Part shown: positions 24,601 through 47,900 of the stretch, in pieces
How the letters are laid out: the number at the start of each line of letters is the position of its first letter
Numbering within the stretch: the stretch's first letter is position 1
Assembly (NCBI GenBank): GCA_020746105.1
Contig: CM036642.1
Coordinates: forward strand, 5,425,501 to 5,489,500
Direction of reading: 5' to 3'
Origin: Trogon surrucura
Taxonomy: Eukaryota; Chordata; Aves; Trogoniformes; Trogonidae
DNA: 64,000 nt
The notes under the pieces: generated by a model
Databases searched by the model: none
What the model was told of the DNA's origin: nothing
The model's input: only the letters and a program-made list of their open reading frames with translations
Position numbers and translations under genes: made by a program

Positions 24601-27068
24601 AGCAGGGTAGTAGATCCGTGATCTCTTGGGGGGCTGTGGAGCAGCTCTCGAGCACACCTTTGCTACTCTCTGCTTCTAAATCTGCTCCTACGTCCAACAG
24701 CTCTATCAGCTTTAAACCCTTTCTCCGGGATCTGCCGATGGTCTCGCTGCCCTTACACAGGCAGACGGCTTGGCCCAAAGCCTCATCTCGACCTTTTCTC
24801 TTACTTCTACTCTCAGATACCTTGCTGTGGGATTTCGGCTCTTCCTGAGTGTATGGAAGATCAGCTGTCTCCTGAAAACTCCAGTCACCTGCGGGAATGG
24901 TGTCAGAGTCATTTCATTGTTCCTGCAGTAAATGCTCTCTCTTTCTCTGGCTTGCAATACCCCTACACTTCTTTCCACATCCATATCAGGTCCTGTAGAT
25001 TTCTCTCTGACTGCAAAGTGATGACGAGGCTTATGGGCAAACTCACTCACCACACGTTTCATCCTCCACCTTTCTTTCAGTTCTTCGTCCTCAAAGTGAA
25101 GGATTTCATCTTCGAGGCCCTCTAGCAGAGCACTGGCATTCTTAAGGTCTTCAGAATAGGATTTCTTTGACACCCACAAAGGTTGCGCTGGTGACCTAAC
25201 CTCTAAATCGCCAGACTGCAAGTCAGAGTAGTCAAGACCAAGCTTTTTGCACATTTCTAAAAGCATATCTTGGTCTTCGTGCACGTCTACATCAAGGCTG
25301 CTAGAAGAGGAGCCTTTCTCTAAAATTGTCACCGCATCGGATAAGGTCTGGCGCAGTCTGCTGTCCTCTGAAGCAAGCAGTGAGTGCAGCTTGTTTGGCC
25401 GCGTGCCTGCAAATAGTTTCCTTGCAGCACTTAGGCCTGACAGTCTCCCTCCGCCTTCCCAAAGGCAGTCGTCTTCTCTAATCTGGCTATCTGGATCCAG
25501 CTCAGGGCTCCTTGGCCCAGCGGGCCAAATGGCAGAGGGCCTCTGACCGCAGGACACTGAACGGAGAATCCCTGGCTGCATTTCCTAAGTAGATAAATAA
25601 TATCAAATAACTAAGATATATCACATACATATATATTCTTATCTATCTAAAGGAGAGATACATACTGATTTAATATGCAATTTTGTATAGAAAGGTGTGT
25701 AAATATTTGCCCACTTGAAAATACACGTATAACAAGAGAAGAAAATACTCAAAATGAAGGCTTGAGGCTTTCCGAGTTGAAGAGGTCTGTGCCTTGAGGG
25801 ACAACGCAAGGCACTGTCTTTCCCCTTGGAGATTCTCTCAGACCAGCACCCCAGAGCAGTGACAGCACAGGACCACCCTCGAGTTCACAGCTACTTGTTC
25901 ACCCTCCACCCAACCGCCTGCCCAGAAGGACTACAAGCAAAGTCTACTCACGGTGGCTTGCTTCAGTGACTGCTTCTTCTTCTTGTCTTTCTTATCTTTC
26001 TTTCCTTTCTTATCTTTCTTTCCTTTCTTATCTTTCTTCCCTTTCTTCTCTTCCTCTTTCAAGCCACCACTTGCTGCCCGCAGTCTCTCTCGCTCCTGAA
26101 TGACACGCTCTCTGCATTGATCATCACAGGGGTGGTCCCACGTGGACGTGCCATTAGCAAAGTTGAAGTAATAAATATCACCAGTGACATCCTGGCTGTA
26201 TGGAAAAACCAGCAGGAAGAGATGAATGAGCACATACAAACACAGCTGCACGTACCAGAACATCCTTACCAGACAATACGACCACCAGATGCCCAGTGAG
26301 GAGGAGCACGATGTCTCCGAGAGCCCAAAGACACGGCAGTGTGGGGAAGCAGCTCTCCTAGAGATTGGTCTCAGACTTCACCTTCCCAAAGGCTCTCTCC
26401 CCCTCTTCCACCACCCCAAAAACACCTAAGCTCACCCATCCACAGGCAGTACATCTGCTGTGGCATCACCCCACCGCAGCAGCTGGCACCCTGCTCCGGC
26501 AGCACGCAGCAGGGGCAGCCCAGGGATGGAACCAGACAGCTGCCGGCAGAGCTCTCACCAGGGCTTCCAGTCGGGGGGTAACGGGGTCATGATGCCCTCC
26601 TTGGCCAACCACAACAGCTCTGGCTCCTTCTCAGGGTCGATCCCAATCTCTCGGGCAAAATCCCGGATTTCTAGGAAAACAGGAGAGAATATGCAGAGAT
26701 GGTTTACACCAGGCACCGTGCAATAAAGCCAAACTCCTCAGCTAAATGGAGCTGCTCAAAGATGTCAACACGATCCCAAGCATCAGCAAGGCTGGCAAAG
26801 CAGGGGCACAGACTGCAAAATGGCATTTATCTTCGCAATCAAAATGCTCATTGTTTAGATCAGTCTTCTGTGAAATCCCATTTATTCTACCCTTTCCACC
26901 AACACTCTCCCCAATTCCCATTTTCTTAACACACCCAGAAGTGACTGGCATGCCTGAACCCCATCTTGCACACAGCTCCTGAGAGGACAGGCATCAGTTA
27001 CCTTGCTCACTGGGAACATATGTCTCATCACAATCTTCTAGGATGAGCTGGTCTCCGATGCTCGCCAT
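1..27068 (-). CDS. CEP164: CEP164, centrosomal protein of 164 kDa (C-terminus beyond left edge)
   Basis: Distal-appendage protein of the mother centriole. In the known family it docks vesicles and recruits TTBK2 through its N-terminal WW region to start ciliogenesis. Twenty-nine coding exons can be chained on the minus strand with every junction in phase, about 1,538 codons in the window; they are listed in the entries below. The N-terminus (MASIGDQL), the WW domain, a serine/acid-rich middle, a long coiled coil and the block around [13 protein letters not shown] all match my recollection of human CEP164. The final part, roughly 150 residues in human, lies left of base 1. The start at 27066-27068 has a good context (G at -3, G at +4). 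One donor is GC instead of GT. One 696-bp exon has no counterpart in the 1,460-residue human protein I know. The introns are conventional; the largest are 12413-14846, 19964-22166 and 8674-10609, in which I recognise only scattered homopolymers such as an A17 at 9814-9830. Confidence 0.97.
764..8673 (-). CDS. CEP164: CEP164 coiled-coil exons
   Basis: Fourteen exons: 8464-8673, 7140-7271, 6238-6454, 5577-5654, 5183-5314, 4782-4904, 4379-4522, 4088-4171, 3648-3716, 3116-3294, 2422-2548, 1970-2037, 1618-1825 and 764-871. The product is almost continuous charged heptad sequence, for example [31 protein letters not shown] and [18 protein letters not shown] blocks, matching the long central coiled coil of human CEP164. 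The end of the coil carries the conserved [14 protein letters not shown] block and [19 protein letters not shown]. All exons chain without a stop. Exon 5183-5314 must use a GC donor (GAG then GCAAGT) to stay in frame with 4782-4904. Confidence 0.95.
5181..5182 (-). other. CEP164: Non-canonical GC splice donor in CEP164
   Basis: Exon 5183-5314 ends GCGCGAG and the intron begins GCAAGT, a strong match to the GC-AG donor consensus. Using GC keeps a phase-0 junction with exon 4782-4904 and reproduces the human order YEHELSSLLREKRQE. The nearest GT, four bases on, would break the frame. Confidence 0.85.
10610..23196 (-). CDS. CEP164: CEP164 middle exons: serine/acid-rich linker
   Basis: Nine exons in consistent phase: 23056-23196, 22325-22453, 22167-22244, 19853-19963, 17573-18016, 16078-16161, 14847-14930, 12327-12412 and 10610-10759. 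They correspond to the poorly conserved central part of human CEP164 between the WW region and the coiled coil. Anchors I recognise are [46 protein letters not shown] and [10 protein letters not shown]. The region is rich in Ser, Glu and Asp and probably disordered. Exon 19853-19963 (111 bp, phase 0 at both ends) is the least certain because I see no human counterpart. For 23056-23196 a second acceptor at 23189 exists, but only 23196 keeps phase with the preceding exon. Confidence 0.85.
24536..24888 (-). other. CEP164: Candidate intronic alternative 3' end of CEP164 (stop codons plus AATAAA)
   Basis: Reading past the donor of the 696-bp exon, the exon frame continues 59 codons to a TGA at 24712-24714. 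The -1 frame is open from 24907 to a TGA at 24557-24559, with polar protein-like content ([20 protein letters not shown]). A minus-strand AATAAA lies at 24536-24541, 15 bases past the second stop. Eighteen bases further is an A13 tract (24505-24517). This could be an intronically polyadenylated short isoform, or a larger terminal exon whose frame is broken by one base at the AAA run 24912-24914. Transcript evidence is needed to choose. Confidence 0.4.
24889..25584 (-). CDS. CEP164: CEP164 large internal exon, absent from the human isoform I know
   Basis: A 696-bp open stretch (232 codons) with an acceptor (ACTTAG before GAAATGCAG) and a donor (CCGCAG before GTGACT). It is in phase 0 at both ends, joining the lysine-rich end of the WW exon to exon 23056-23196. 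The product is polar and helical, with [38 protein letters not shown] and [20 protein letters not shown]. Codon content and amphipathic pattern look coding, not random. I do not recall this segment in human CEP164, where the lysine tract runs straight into the region matched by 23056-23196. Being symmetric, it could be skipped. The intron side stays open in the -1 frame to a stop and a poly(A) signal (separate entries). Function unknown. Confidence 0.75.
25952..27068 (-). CDS. CEP164: CEP164 exons 1-3 (coding): N-terminus and WW domain
   Basis: Three coding exons: 27002-27068 (start), 26559-26670 and 25952-26195. They encode the conserved [20 protein letters not shown] block and a WW domain whose two signature tryptophans lie in LPPDWKPC and STWDHPCDD, with the aromatic YYFNF strand between them. 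In human CEP164 this region binds TTBK2. The third exon ends in a lysine-rich tract with GKKDKK repeated in tandem (about 25975-26055), a likely nuclear or charged linker. Splice phases run 1, 2, 0. Compared with human, the N-terminus is a few residues shorter before IGDQL. Confidence 0.95.
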
Positions 27069-28343
27069 GGCTCCCTGCACCTGGCAGAGCTGACGCAGCA
27101 CAGGACTTTCAATCAGCACCCCTCCAGGTTTTTGGGCTTCTACAGACAAGAGCGGCACTTTTCTCAGGCACTTGTTAAATGGGCAAAAAACAGGTTGAAA
27201 TGAGAAAGAGAAGAAAGAGGAAAAAAAAGTGGTTTCCTAGAGCAGAGCACAGCTTTTTGAGAGTAGTCCCCAGCTGAGCCAGCACTGCCCAGGGACAAGG
27301 CAGCTCCTCGCCGCACCCTGCTTGCCTCAGCCTCGCTCACCATCCCAGAGGACATTCCAGAAGCTGTAAAAGGACCCTGGTGCAATGCGTGTCCCACCTC
27401 CAGAGCATTGCTCGCTTATTTAACTCAGAGTGTAGGCAGTGATTCAGTCCCATCACACCTGGGCCCTTACAACCCATTCACCCCAGGCTTAAGGAATTAA
27501 TGGCCCCAGCCCAAACATGCCCAGCTGTAGCTCTGCACGGTCACATTTGGCCAGCATTAGCCTTGTGGGGGGCCAGGCCAGGTGTCTGAGCAGGCTCCCT
27601 CCAGCTGCACAATCACCAGCACCACACAAGCACAGCAGAGGCCCTGGACCCCGGGCAGGAGCAAGGCCAGGCTGTCCTTTCCTGTCCTACCCCTCAAACA
27701 TGCAATAAAACGAGGAGGTCAGGCCAGCACTCACCTTAAAACCCCCCCAAATACTCAATACACATAAAGCACGACTCTGCTGTCCTCCCGAGACTCGGGG
27801 GCTGTGGTGTCCGAGCAGGGCGGTGAACACGCCACCGCAGACCCCTGGGGCAGGACCACCACACCGAACCCTTACACAACGCGAGTCCCGGGAGCAGCGA
27901 GCAACCCAGGCAGCGGTTCCTCTCAGGACACGCCACACCAAAACGGCGTCACAGAACTGGCGCCGCTCCCCCCTGCCCAACGCACCGCGTTAAAGCCTTC
28001 GGATGCGGCCGCCCGGTCGTTCTCGTTTCCCTCCCTCCCAGCGCTGTTTCTGCCCCTTCCCCACCCGCGGCAGCGGTGCCGGGGCCGAGCGACGCGCTGG
28101 CTGCTTCCTGGCCCCGGCACCAGGGACTCCGTGCGCCCCCGGAGCGGCGCCAGGAGCGAGGCTCGCGGGGGGCAGCGGCGCCTCGGGCTGCGACCGGAGG
28201 AAAATAAAATCAAAGAGCTTCTCCCCGCCCCCGTCGGAGGCCGCGCGGGCTCCTTCACCCCGACCCCCGCACCGCTCCCGCCGCGCGGGGGGCTGCAGGG
28301 CAGCGCAGCCCCCCCTGCTCCGCCCGCCCGCCCCCCCACTTAC

Positions 28344-28432
28344 CGGCCGGGCCGATCCCGCCGCTCCCAGGGACGCGCGTCTGTTGCCCACGGCCGCGCC
28401 ACCGCTTCCGGGATCCGGCCGCCCTTGCAACG
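28344..28432 (-). other. CEP164: CEP164 non-coding first exon (5' UTR)
   Basis: A strong minus-strand donor (GGCCG then GTAAGTGG) at 28343/28344 closes a GC-rich exon with no start codon in frame. It contains an ETS-type core CCGGAAG (28405-28411 read on the minus strand), common at the start site of ciliary and housekeeping genes. The right boundary, which is the transcription start, is approximate. It would splice to the exon holding the start codon at 27068. The 27.1-28.3 kb interval is therefore intron 1 and holds nothing else I recognise. Confidence 0.65.
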
Positions 28433-34141
<5,709 letters not shown>

Positions 34142-35096
34142 TGAGGCGGCAGGGCAGGGAGAGGTAGGTCCTTTCTCCAGGGGCTGGAGGGCAGGGCAAC
34201 AGGATGGGGAGCTCAGGTCCTCCTGGCCCTGGAGGGGACTCGGTGCCAGGGGGCCTGGAGCAGCCGTGGGAGCCCCGAGCCTGGGCTGCGTTCATCTGGG
34301 ACCTGCAGAAAGAGCGTGGCAGCTGGGAGGGAGGTGAAAGCGCAGCACAGCCTCTCTGCTCCAGCACCATGGCGGGTCAGGCTGTCACAAGCACTCCTGC
34401 TCAGCCCTGACCGAGTCACGTTGACGAGCTGTACCCTGCCTGTCCCATTTCATTTCCCATCCCTGTGCAGCCGCCTGCGGCCAGGCCTTCCCTGTGTGGC
34501 TCCTGCCGGAGCCAGGCTCCGGAGTTCATGGCTCCAGAGCCTCCCAGCCCCAGTCCCTGGCTTTTTGGAGGCTGTCACGCAGGGCCCGGAGCTGCCCAGA
34601 CAGTAGCAGCCAGAGGCAAGGGTTGCTCTTCCACCTTTCTGCTCCCATACGCTGCTCACTCTAACATTTCCCGTGGCGTTTCTCCTGCCCCCCAAACCAT
34701 CCCCCTGCCGCCAGCCCCAGGGCTCCCTGCACCCACCTGCCCTCCTGGGACAGGCAGGAGCAGGCACCATCCTCTCCCCGCTCCGCTTTCGCTCACCACG
34801 TCCCTTTTGGGGCCGGGAAGCTGCCTTGCCTCCCTTCCAGCGCCGGCGTGCCAGGAGGGAGCGAAGCACCGGAGCCCGGCACTGACCGCTCCCCAGCCCG
34901 CCCGCCCGAAAAGCCATAGGGGAGCCAGCGCCGGGCTCGGCCCCCCCCGCAGCCCCTGCCCTCAGCCGCCCCCAGCCCCTCTGCCGGCGGGGCCCGCTGG
35001 GCGCAGCAGCTCCGCTCCCTTCGCTCCATGAGTCCGTGTGTGCTGTGGGGACCGCAGCATTTATTGTTTTTTTAAACACATGGTTGTATTTATTTC

Positions 35097-35116
35097 TTTT
35101 TTTTTTTTTTTTTTTT
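35097..35116. repeat. Poly(T) tract, 20 bases
   Basis: Uninterrupted T20 in the BACE1 3' UTR, flanked by GTTGTA on the left and TACAAC on the right, which could form a short stem around a U-rich loop in the transcript. Confidence 0.9.
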
Positions 35117-36654
35117 ACAACTCAAGTCACTGATAGTGCAGCTGCGCAGAATCAGAGCGTGTGTACAGCAGGTCCCACACCACACGCGGCTGTACAAAAC
35201 CCGTTGCTTCTCACCTGTACAATATATACATATATCTATATTTTTAATTCTAGTGCTGAAAGCCACTGTTCCAGCCCCAAAAGTAGGGGGTTTGTTCCTG
35301 TTTCCTTTTGGGTTTTTTTTTAATGTTTTTAGCCCTCTGCTCGGTCCTAGGGCTTCAGCCGCTGCCCAAGGCTGGGGCTTGCTGAGCAGCAGCGTGCTCG
35401 GGCAGAAGCACTCGGTGGCTCAGAGGTGGCCCGAGCTGGTGGCGACAGCGCAGGGGGACGCAAGGGAGGGCAGGGCTGGAGCATGCCGAGCGGCGGTTGC
35501 GAAGCCAAAAGGACATCGAGCACAGGAGGCACTTCTGTCCTCACCCTGGCCCTACAGCAAAGGGAGGATTTCCTGGCGCGTAAGGACAGGGCAGGTGCCC
35601 GTGAGCTTACAGGCAGTCGGTCATTCTGTACTTCCTTACTTCTCTGCCTCCAACCTGGACAGGGAAGTCCTTTGTTTTAAACCCCGAGATTCACTACTGA
35701 AAAGGCGGTGTTCCCCCAAGGGCCGAGCCACCAGCTCAGGCAAGGGTGGGAGCCAGGGGCTGGAGCACCACGGGTCTGCCAGGATCACCGAGCAGAAAGC
35801 TCGTCAACCGCGTCCTGTGGTTGGGTATGTATTGGGAAAAGCAGTGAGGGAGGCAGTGCGAGGCAGGAGGAGGAAACGCGCGCAGCACAGGAGGCAGCCC
35901 AGCCCTGGTGCCGCCACAACAGCCCGTTACAGGCCCCCTCGCTGTCCCATGTCACTACCAGCGCGCTCGCAGGTACCGGCCCGTGCCCTGCTCTGACCCC
36001 GCCAGCACCCAGCCCTTCCGCTCCGGCGCGAGAAGGCAACGTTATGCAACCGCAGAGCGCGCACAGACCTCCGCGCCCCCGTGCCTGCCCAGGACTCCCC
36101 CCAGCATCCCAGAGACTGTTGTGGACCACTGCCTTAAAAACCGCTGCTGAGCGTATGTGTGTGTGCGCGTAGAAAGATTCGGGCTGTGGCCAAATTCAGG
36201 TGTGCTGGACCCAGGTAGCGCTTGTGCTGACCAAGCCCGAGGCACAGGTGCCTCCAGCACTGCCGGATTTGTGCCACAGACTGCAATTAAGGGGGAGAGA
36301 AAAGAAAAAAAAGATCTGTGGAGCCCGTGCAAGATTTTAAGTGGTGCTGAGCACCCCATAATCCCACCACAATCCATGGAGAAAGAAAGGGTTGGTGCGT
36401 CAGCCCGTGCTTCAGGAGGAAGGACAGGAGCGACAGGCTGGTTACCCCGAGCTGCAGCGCAGCCGAATCCATTCGCTCCCCAGCGCTCCGTCCCCAGGGC
36501 CAGTCGCAGCAGGGAACACCGGGAAGGCGCCTGCGGAGCTCATCCCCGTGCGGGGGGCCGGTCGCCGCAGGCTGTTGCCGCAGACTCCAGTACTCTGTAA
36601 CCTATCGTCTATGTAAGAACAATGAATGTTAACACGGTAAATTATTATTACATT

Positions 36655-36673
36655 AAAAAAAAAAAAAAAAAAA
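36655..36673. repeat. Poly(A) tract, 19 bases, in BACE1 3' UTR
   Basis: A19 that begins inside an ATTAAA hexamer. It could be a genomic A-tract that primes oligo(dT) internally, so cDNA ends mapped here should be treated with care. Confidence 0.9.
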
Positions 36674-36913
36674 TCACCAAAAACGCTCCTCATCTGCGAT
36701 TCATTGCTAAGAGGGTGACGGAGGTGGCGACGTGTCCTGCCAAGGGGAGGGCGGGTGCTGGCTCCGGAGAGGGAGCTGTGGGAAGGGGCAGCTGCAGCAG
36801 CCGCTGGCATCCCAGCGAGCGGGTTACGCTTCAACACTTGCTCCAAAGGAAGCCAGCGAGGCTGCGAACGAAGAAGTAAGGAGCAGCACCAGATCACTGC
36901 ATAATATACACAC

Positions 36914-36919
36914 TTTATT
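36914..36919 (-). terminator. RNF214: RNF214 poly(A) signal
   Basis: TTTATT on the plus strand is AATAAA on the minus strand, 165 bases past the RNF214 stop at 37084. The expected cleavage site is near 36895. It lies only about 240 bases from the first BACE1 signal and inside its possible longer end. Confidence 0.7.
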
Positions 36920-37083
36920 TATGAATTTGTATGTATACAGACTTTCTATACACACATTACCTATATAATAAAAATGTACATGTGTATACATGGTCGTATA
37001 AATATAGAACTGTAGAAATCTTAGAACCGATCCTGTCTATTCACAGCAACTCCTCCCGTGGGCCCGCTCTGTTTGAGTAGCCG

Positions 37084-44100
<7,017 letters not shown>

Positions 44101-44903
44101 GGGGCCGGGGGGGGTGGGGGGGGGCCGGGGGGGGGGGGCGCGCCGCGGCGGGGCCCGGCGGGGCGGGCAGCGGCCGCGAGAGGAGCGGAGCGGCGCCGGG
44201 CCGCCCCTTCCGCCGCCGGGCAGCGAGGCGGAGGCGCAGAGGGGCGCCTGCCCGCCCGCACCGCGCCCCCTGCCGGGGGGAGGCCCCGCCGCCGCCGCGG
44301 ATGTGTCGTCGCTGTCAGCGGCCGCGCGCTTCCGGCAGCGGCGGCCCCGGCCCGGTGAGCGGGGACGGGACGGGGCGGGAGGGGCCCCCGGCGGGGCAGG
44401 CTCTGCCGCCGCCCCGGGCACCCGCGGCCGGAGGCGGCCCAGCCCGGCGCAGGGCACGGGGGAGCGGCCCGGCGCCCGCGGCGCGTCCCTGAGCTTTGGC
44501 CTCCGGGACTCCGGTCCCGGGCCGGGTCCAGCCGCGCCCAGAGCGCGGGGACAGCCGCGGGCACTCACAGCCCCTCTCCGCGGCAGAAAACTGGGCCTCG
44601 GCGTCCAGCACGAACCGCGGCGGGTGAGCCGCACCGGAGGCTCGGTGGCCGGTCGAGAGAGGGAGGCGGCTGGGCGAAGCTCCGGGCAGCGGGTGTGGGG
44701 CACGGGGGGATCTCGGGCGAGCGGGTGGCTCGTTGGCAGACACCGGGTGAGAAGGTGGTTTGTTTCCCTGCTGTGCCCCGGTGACAGAGGGAAGCATCCT
44801 CCCCGCCGCAGGGCAGGGGGTTTCGGTGGCCGCGGCCACCCTGCCCCAGCCAGAAATGGTTGTCACTAATTTCCGTCTGTGCCCTTTGCAGGTGGCCTGT
44901 CTG

Positions 44904-47900
44904 ATGCCGCATTGGGAGCGGAGGGTGCCGCTATGGAGCGCAGGGATGGAGGCCACGCTCTGTATCCACACGTGCCTTTGGCTGAGCGCTGCCTGGGTGC
45001 CCCTCGCCTTGTCGGACAGGCCGGCCTGTGGCGGGCAGCGTGTGCCCGGCACTGACACCGGCCACGGCGAGCTCACGTGGGCCGTCAGCTTGGACGCGCC
45101 CGAGGACGAGCTGGAGCAGCGGGCAGAGGAGCTGGCCCGGACTGCGGGGCTGGTGAACATGGGCCGTGTCGGGGAGCTCAGAGGGCATTACCTCCTCGCC
45201 TACTGGCCCGACGGCCACGCGGCAAGCGAACCCGAAGCAATAAGGCGGTCGGTGGACACTTTGTTTGCACAGCACGACAGCGTGCGGTGGCACTCGGAAC
45301 AGAAGCTTCTGAAACGCTCAAAACGCAGCCTGCACTTTAATGATCCCAAATACCCCCAGCAGTGGCATCTGGTGAGTGGTTTTCCGGCTCAGGCCCCTGC
45401 GTGGCCACAGGAGAGCTGCCACAGGGCAGGCAAACCGGCCGCTTTCTGTTGTTGCGGTGAGGAGGAAGCACGCCTAGAGCTAACTCTGCTCACCGTGCGC
45501 TCGCTGCGGTGCTGGGAGGAGGCAGCTCCCACAGCTGGCCCCGCACTGGTGCTGCTGGGGTGGGCAGAGGGGTTTCGGCTGGAGCGCGGTGGCAGCCCTG
45601 CAGCACCAGACACTCCGTTTCGTGGCTCAAGTGACTGCTGCTTGCTATCCACATCAAGCAGATCGCCTGTGACTTCTTCCTGCTCCCCCAGCCCGGCTCT
45701 GGCCCTGCATGTTGCAGCCAGCACACCCGAAAGGTCTGGGAGCCCCTCTCCGCAGAGCTGACCCCCCTCCTCCGCTTTTCTCTCCCCTTGCTGCCCTTTG
45801 TGGCACGTAGAACAACCGCAAGAGCCCCGGGAAGGACATCAACGTCACGGGCGTCTGGGAGCGGAACGTGACGGGGCACGGTGTGACGGTGGTGGTGGTG
45901 GACGATGGCGTGGAGCACACCATCAAGGACATACAGCCAAATTATGTGAGTGCTGGCTGCGCGGTGGGAGGGCAAAAGGGCAGGCAGGAGGTTTTCCCTG
46001 GGAGATTGCGCAACCGAGCTGCAGGGTTGCCAGCTCTCAAGGTTTAGGGCTGGGCCGGCCGCTAAACTTGGACAGACACCCTCTGTGATCCTTCCAACCT
46101 CCCAGGGGAGGATAATGGGGCAACCAGGGAGAGACTCCAAGGTTGAAAAGAAGCTTGAATCAGTTTAATGAAAAAGAGGAATAACGCTAACAGTGAAGAT
46201 GTTAAACTATATACAGGTATTATACAAGTATGCAAATATATTTAAAGATACAAGAGAATACACAAGTGGAAAAGTCCCAGCCTGGGCCTGGCAGCAGTGT
46301 CCAAGCCCCGAATCCTGATGGCAGTCCCGCTCTGAGTTCCTGTGTCTTGCAGGCTGTGTTTTGGCCCACCTAGCATGCCCTTAAGCCCTGCTTTTCCCAA
46401 AGAGACAAGAGCGGAGCCCTGAGTCGTGATTGTGAGTCTGTTTTCAGAGCCCGGAAGGCAGCTATGACTTGAACTCCAACGATCCCGACCCTATGCCTCA
46501 CCCTGATGAGGAGAACGGCAACCACCACGGGACCCGCTGTGCCGGGGAGATTGCTGCCGTGCCAAACAACAGCTTCTGCACGGTGGGAGTTGCCTACGGG
46601 AGCCGCATCGCAGGTACGTGCGCGTGACAGCACCCCGATGTGCTGTGCTCGTATCTGCCTTGTCTCGTCCCCCGTTCTGGGGACCGGGGCGCGGCCCCGT
46701 GGGAGGGGTGACTTGGCCGCCGTGGCTCTGAGTCAGCCAGTGCCTCGTCAGGCTGGCTTCTGTGTCAGAGGGAGGAATCGAACCGGTGTCTCCTCTCCAG
46801 CAGAGCCGGTTCTGGCTGAGCGGGAGGTGTGTGTGCTGGGGCAGCTTTTCCAGAGTGCTCCCAGCACGCCACCCGCCCAGCCGCAGCGGTTTCGGTGGAT
46901 GCGCATCCACACCACAGCCTGAGCTGTGCAAACATGTGGCAACTTGCCTGCTCTGGCACAGCACCACGGGCCGTATCCAGAGCCACCAGGGAAGCAGATA
47001 TTTACCACTCCTCCGGCCCTCGGTCTCAGCTCTGCAAAGGTCTGGCTGCGTGTCTCTCCTCTTCAAAGCTGGGGAATGTGTCACCGTGGCCTTGGCTGTC
47101 TCCAGAGCTCTTGTACCCCTTCACAGCGGGAGGGGAGATCTCTGTGCCGGGCAAGATGTGTCCCGGGCAGAGCAGAGGACAGTACTGCTGTGCTGTAGCC
47201 TGGAGGTCATTCTTTCTGTACTCGGCAGATGGTGCCACGGTCCCTGGGACTGGGGAGCCTGGGGGCCCCTGGGTGACGACAGTGTGCTGAGGGGCCAGGA
47301 GCTTGCCCAAAGGCACTGTGGGTGGCTCTGCACCCCTTGCCTTGTGCCCGGCCTCCTCCGTGAGCAGCCACTCTGGTGGCAGCACAGCTGTGGGCAGAGC
47401 CTGCTAGCAAAGCCCAGCTGGCAGCAGGAGAGATGAGCTCATAGCTTAACCCGATCGAGACGAGTTGGGAGGGTTTAACCCCCAGGGCGCTCAGGCAGGA
47501 CTTGGCGCTTCTTCGGCTGTTGAGAGCAGCGTCTGGCATTGCAGGGTGAGCACAGCAGGGCAGCCTCAAGCTCTGCGGGCATACAGGAGGCTGCCCTGGC
47601 AGTGTGGGAGTGCTGGAGTCAGAGCATCCCTAGCCGGGCTGCCGCCATCCTCTGCAGGGGCGGCTCGGAGGCACTAGGAGAAAGCCCCACGCTCCGTGTC
47701 AGGCAAGAGCCGAGGTGGGTGGGTGGCTGCGCTGCTTATAAATAGGCTTAATGGAGATGCGTGCCTGGGTTTCCTTTGTAACATCCTTTGCCAGCCTGAA
47801 CTGTGATGCGAAACGGTAGTGATCAGTGGTTTGGGTCACGGGAGGCTCAGCATCGAACTGTTGTTGGCTGCTTTGGAGTAGGGGCCTCACCCTCATGTTC

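Noticed and set aside
25975..26055. Intronic pyrimidine microsatellite
   Set aside because: The (TTTCTT)-like pattern is the complement of in-frame lysine codons in the CEP164 WW exon, so it is coding.
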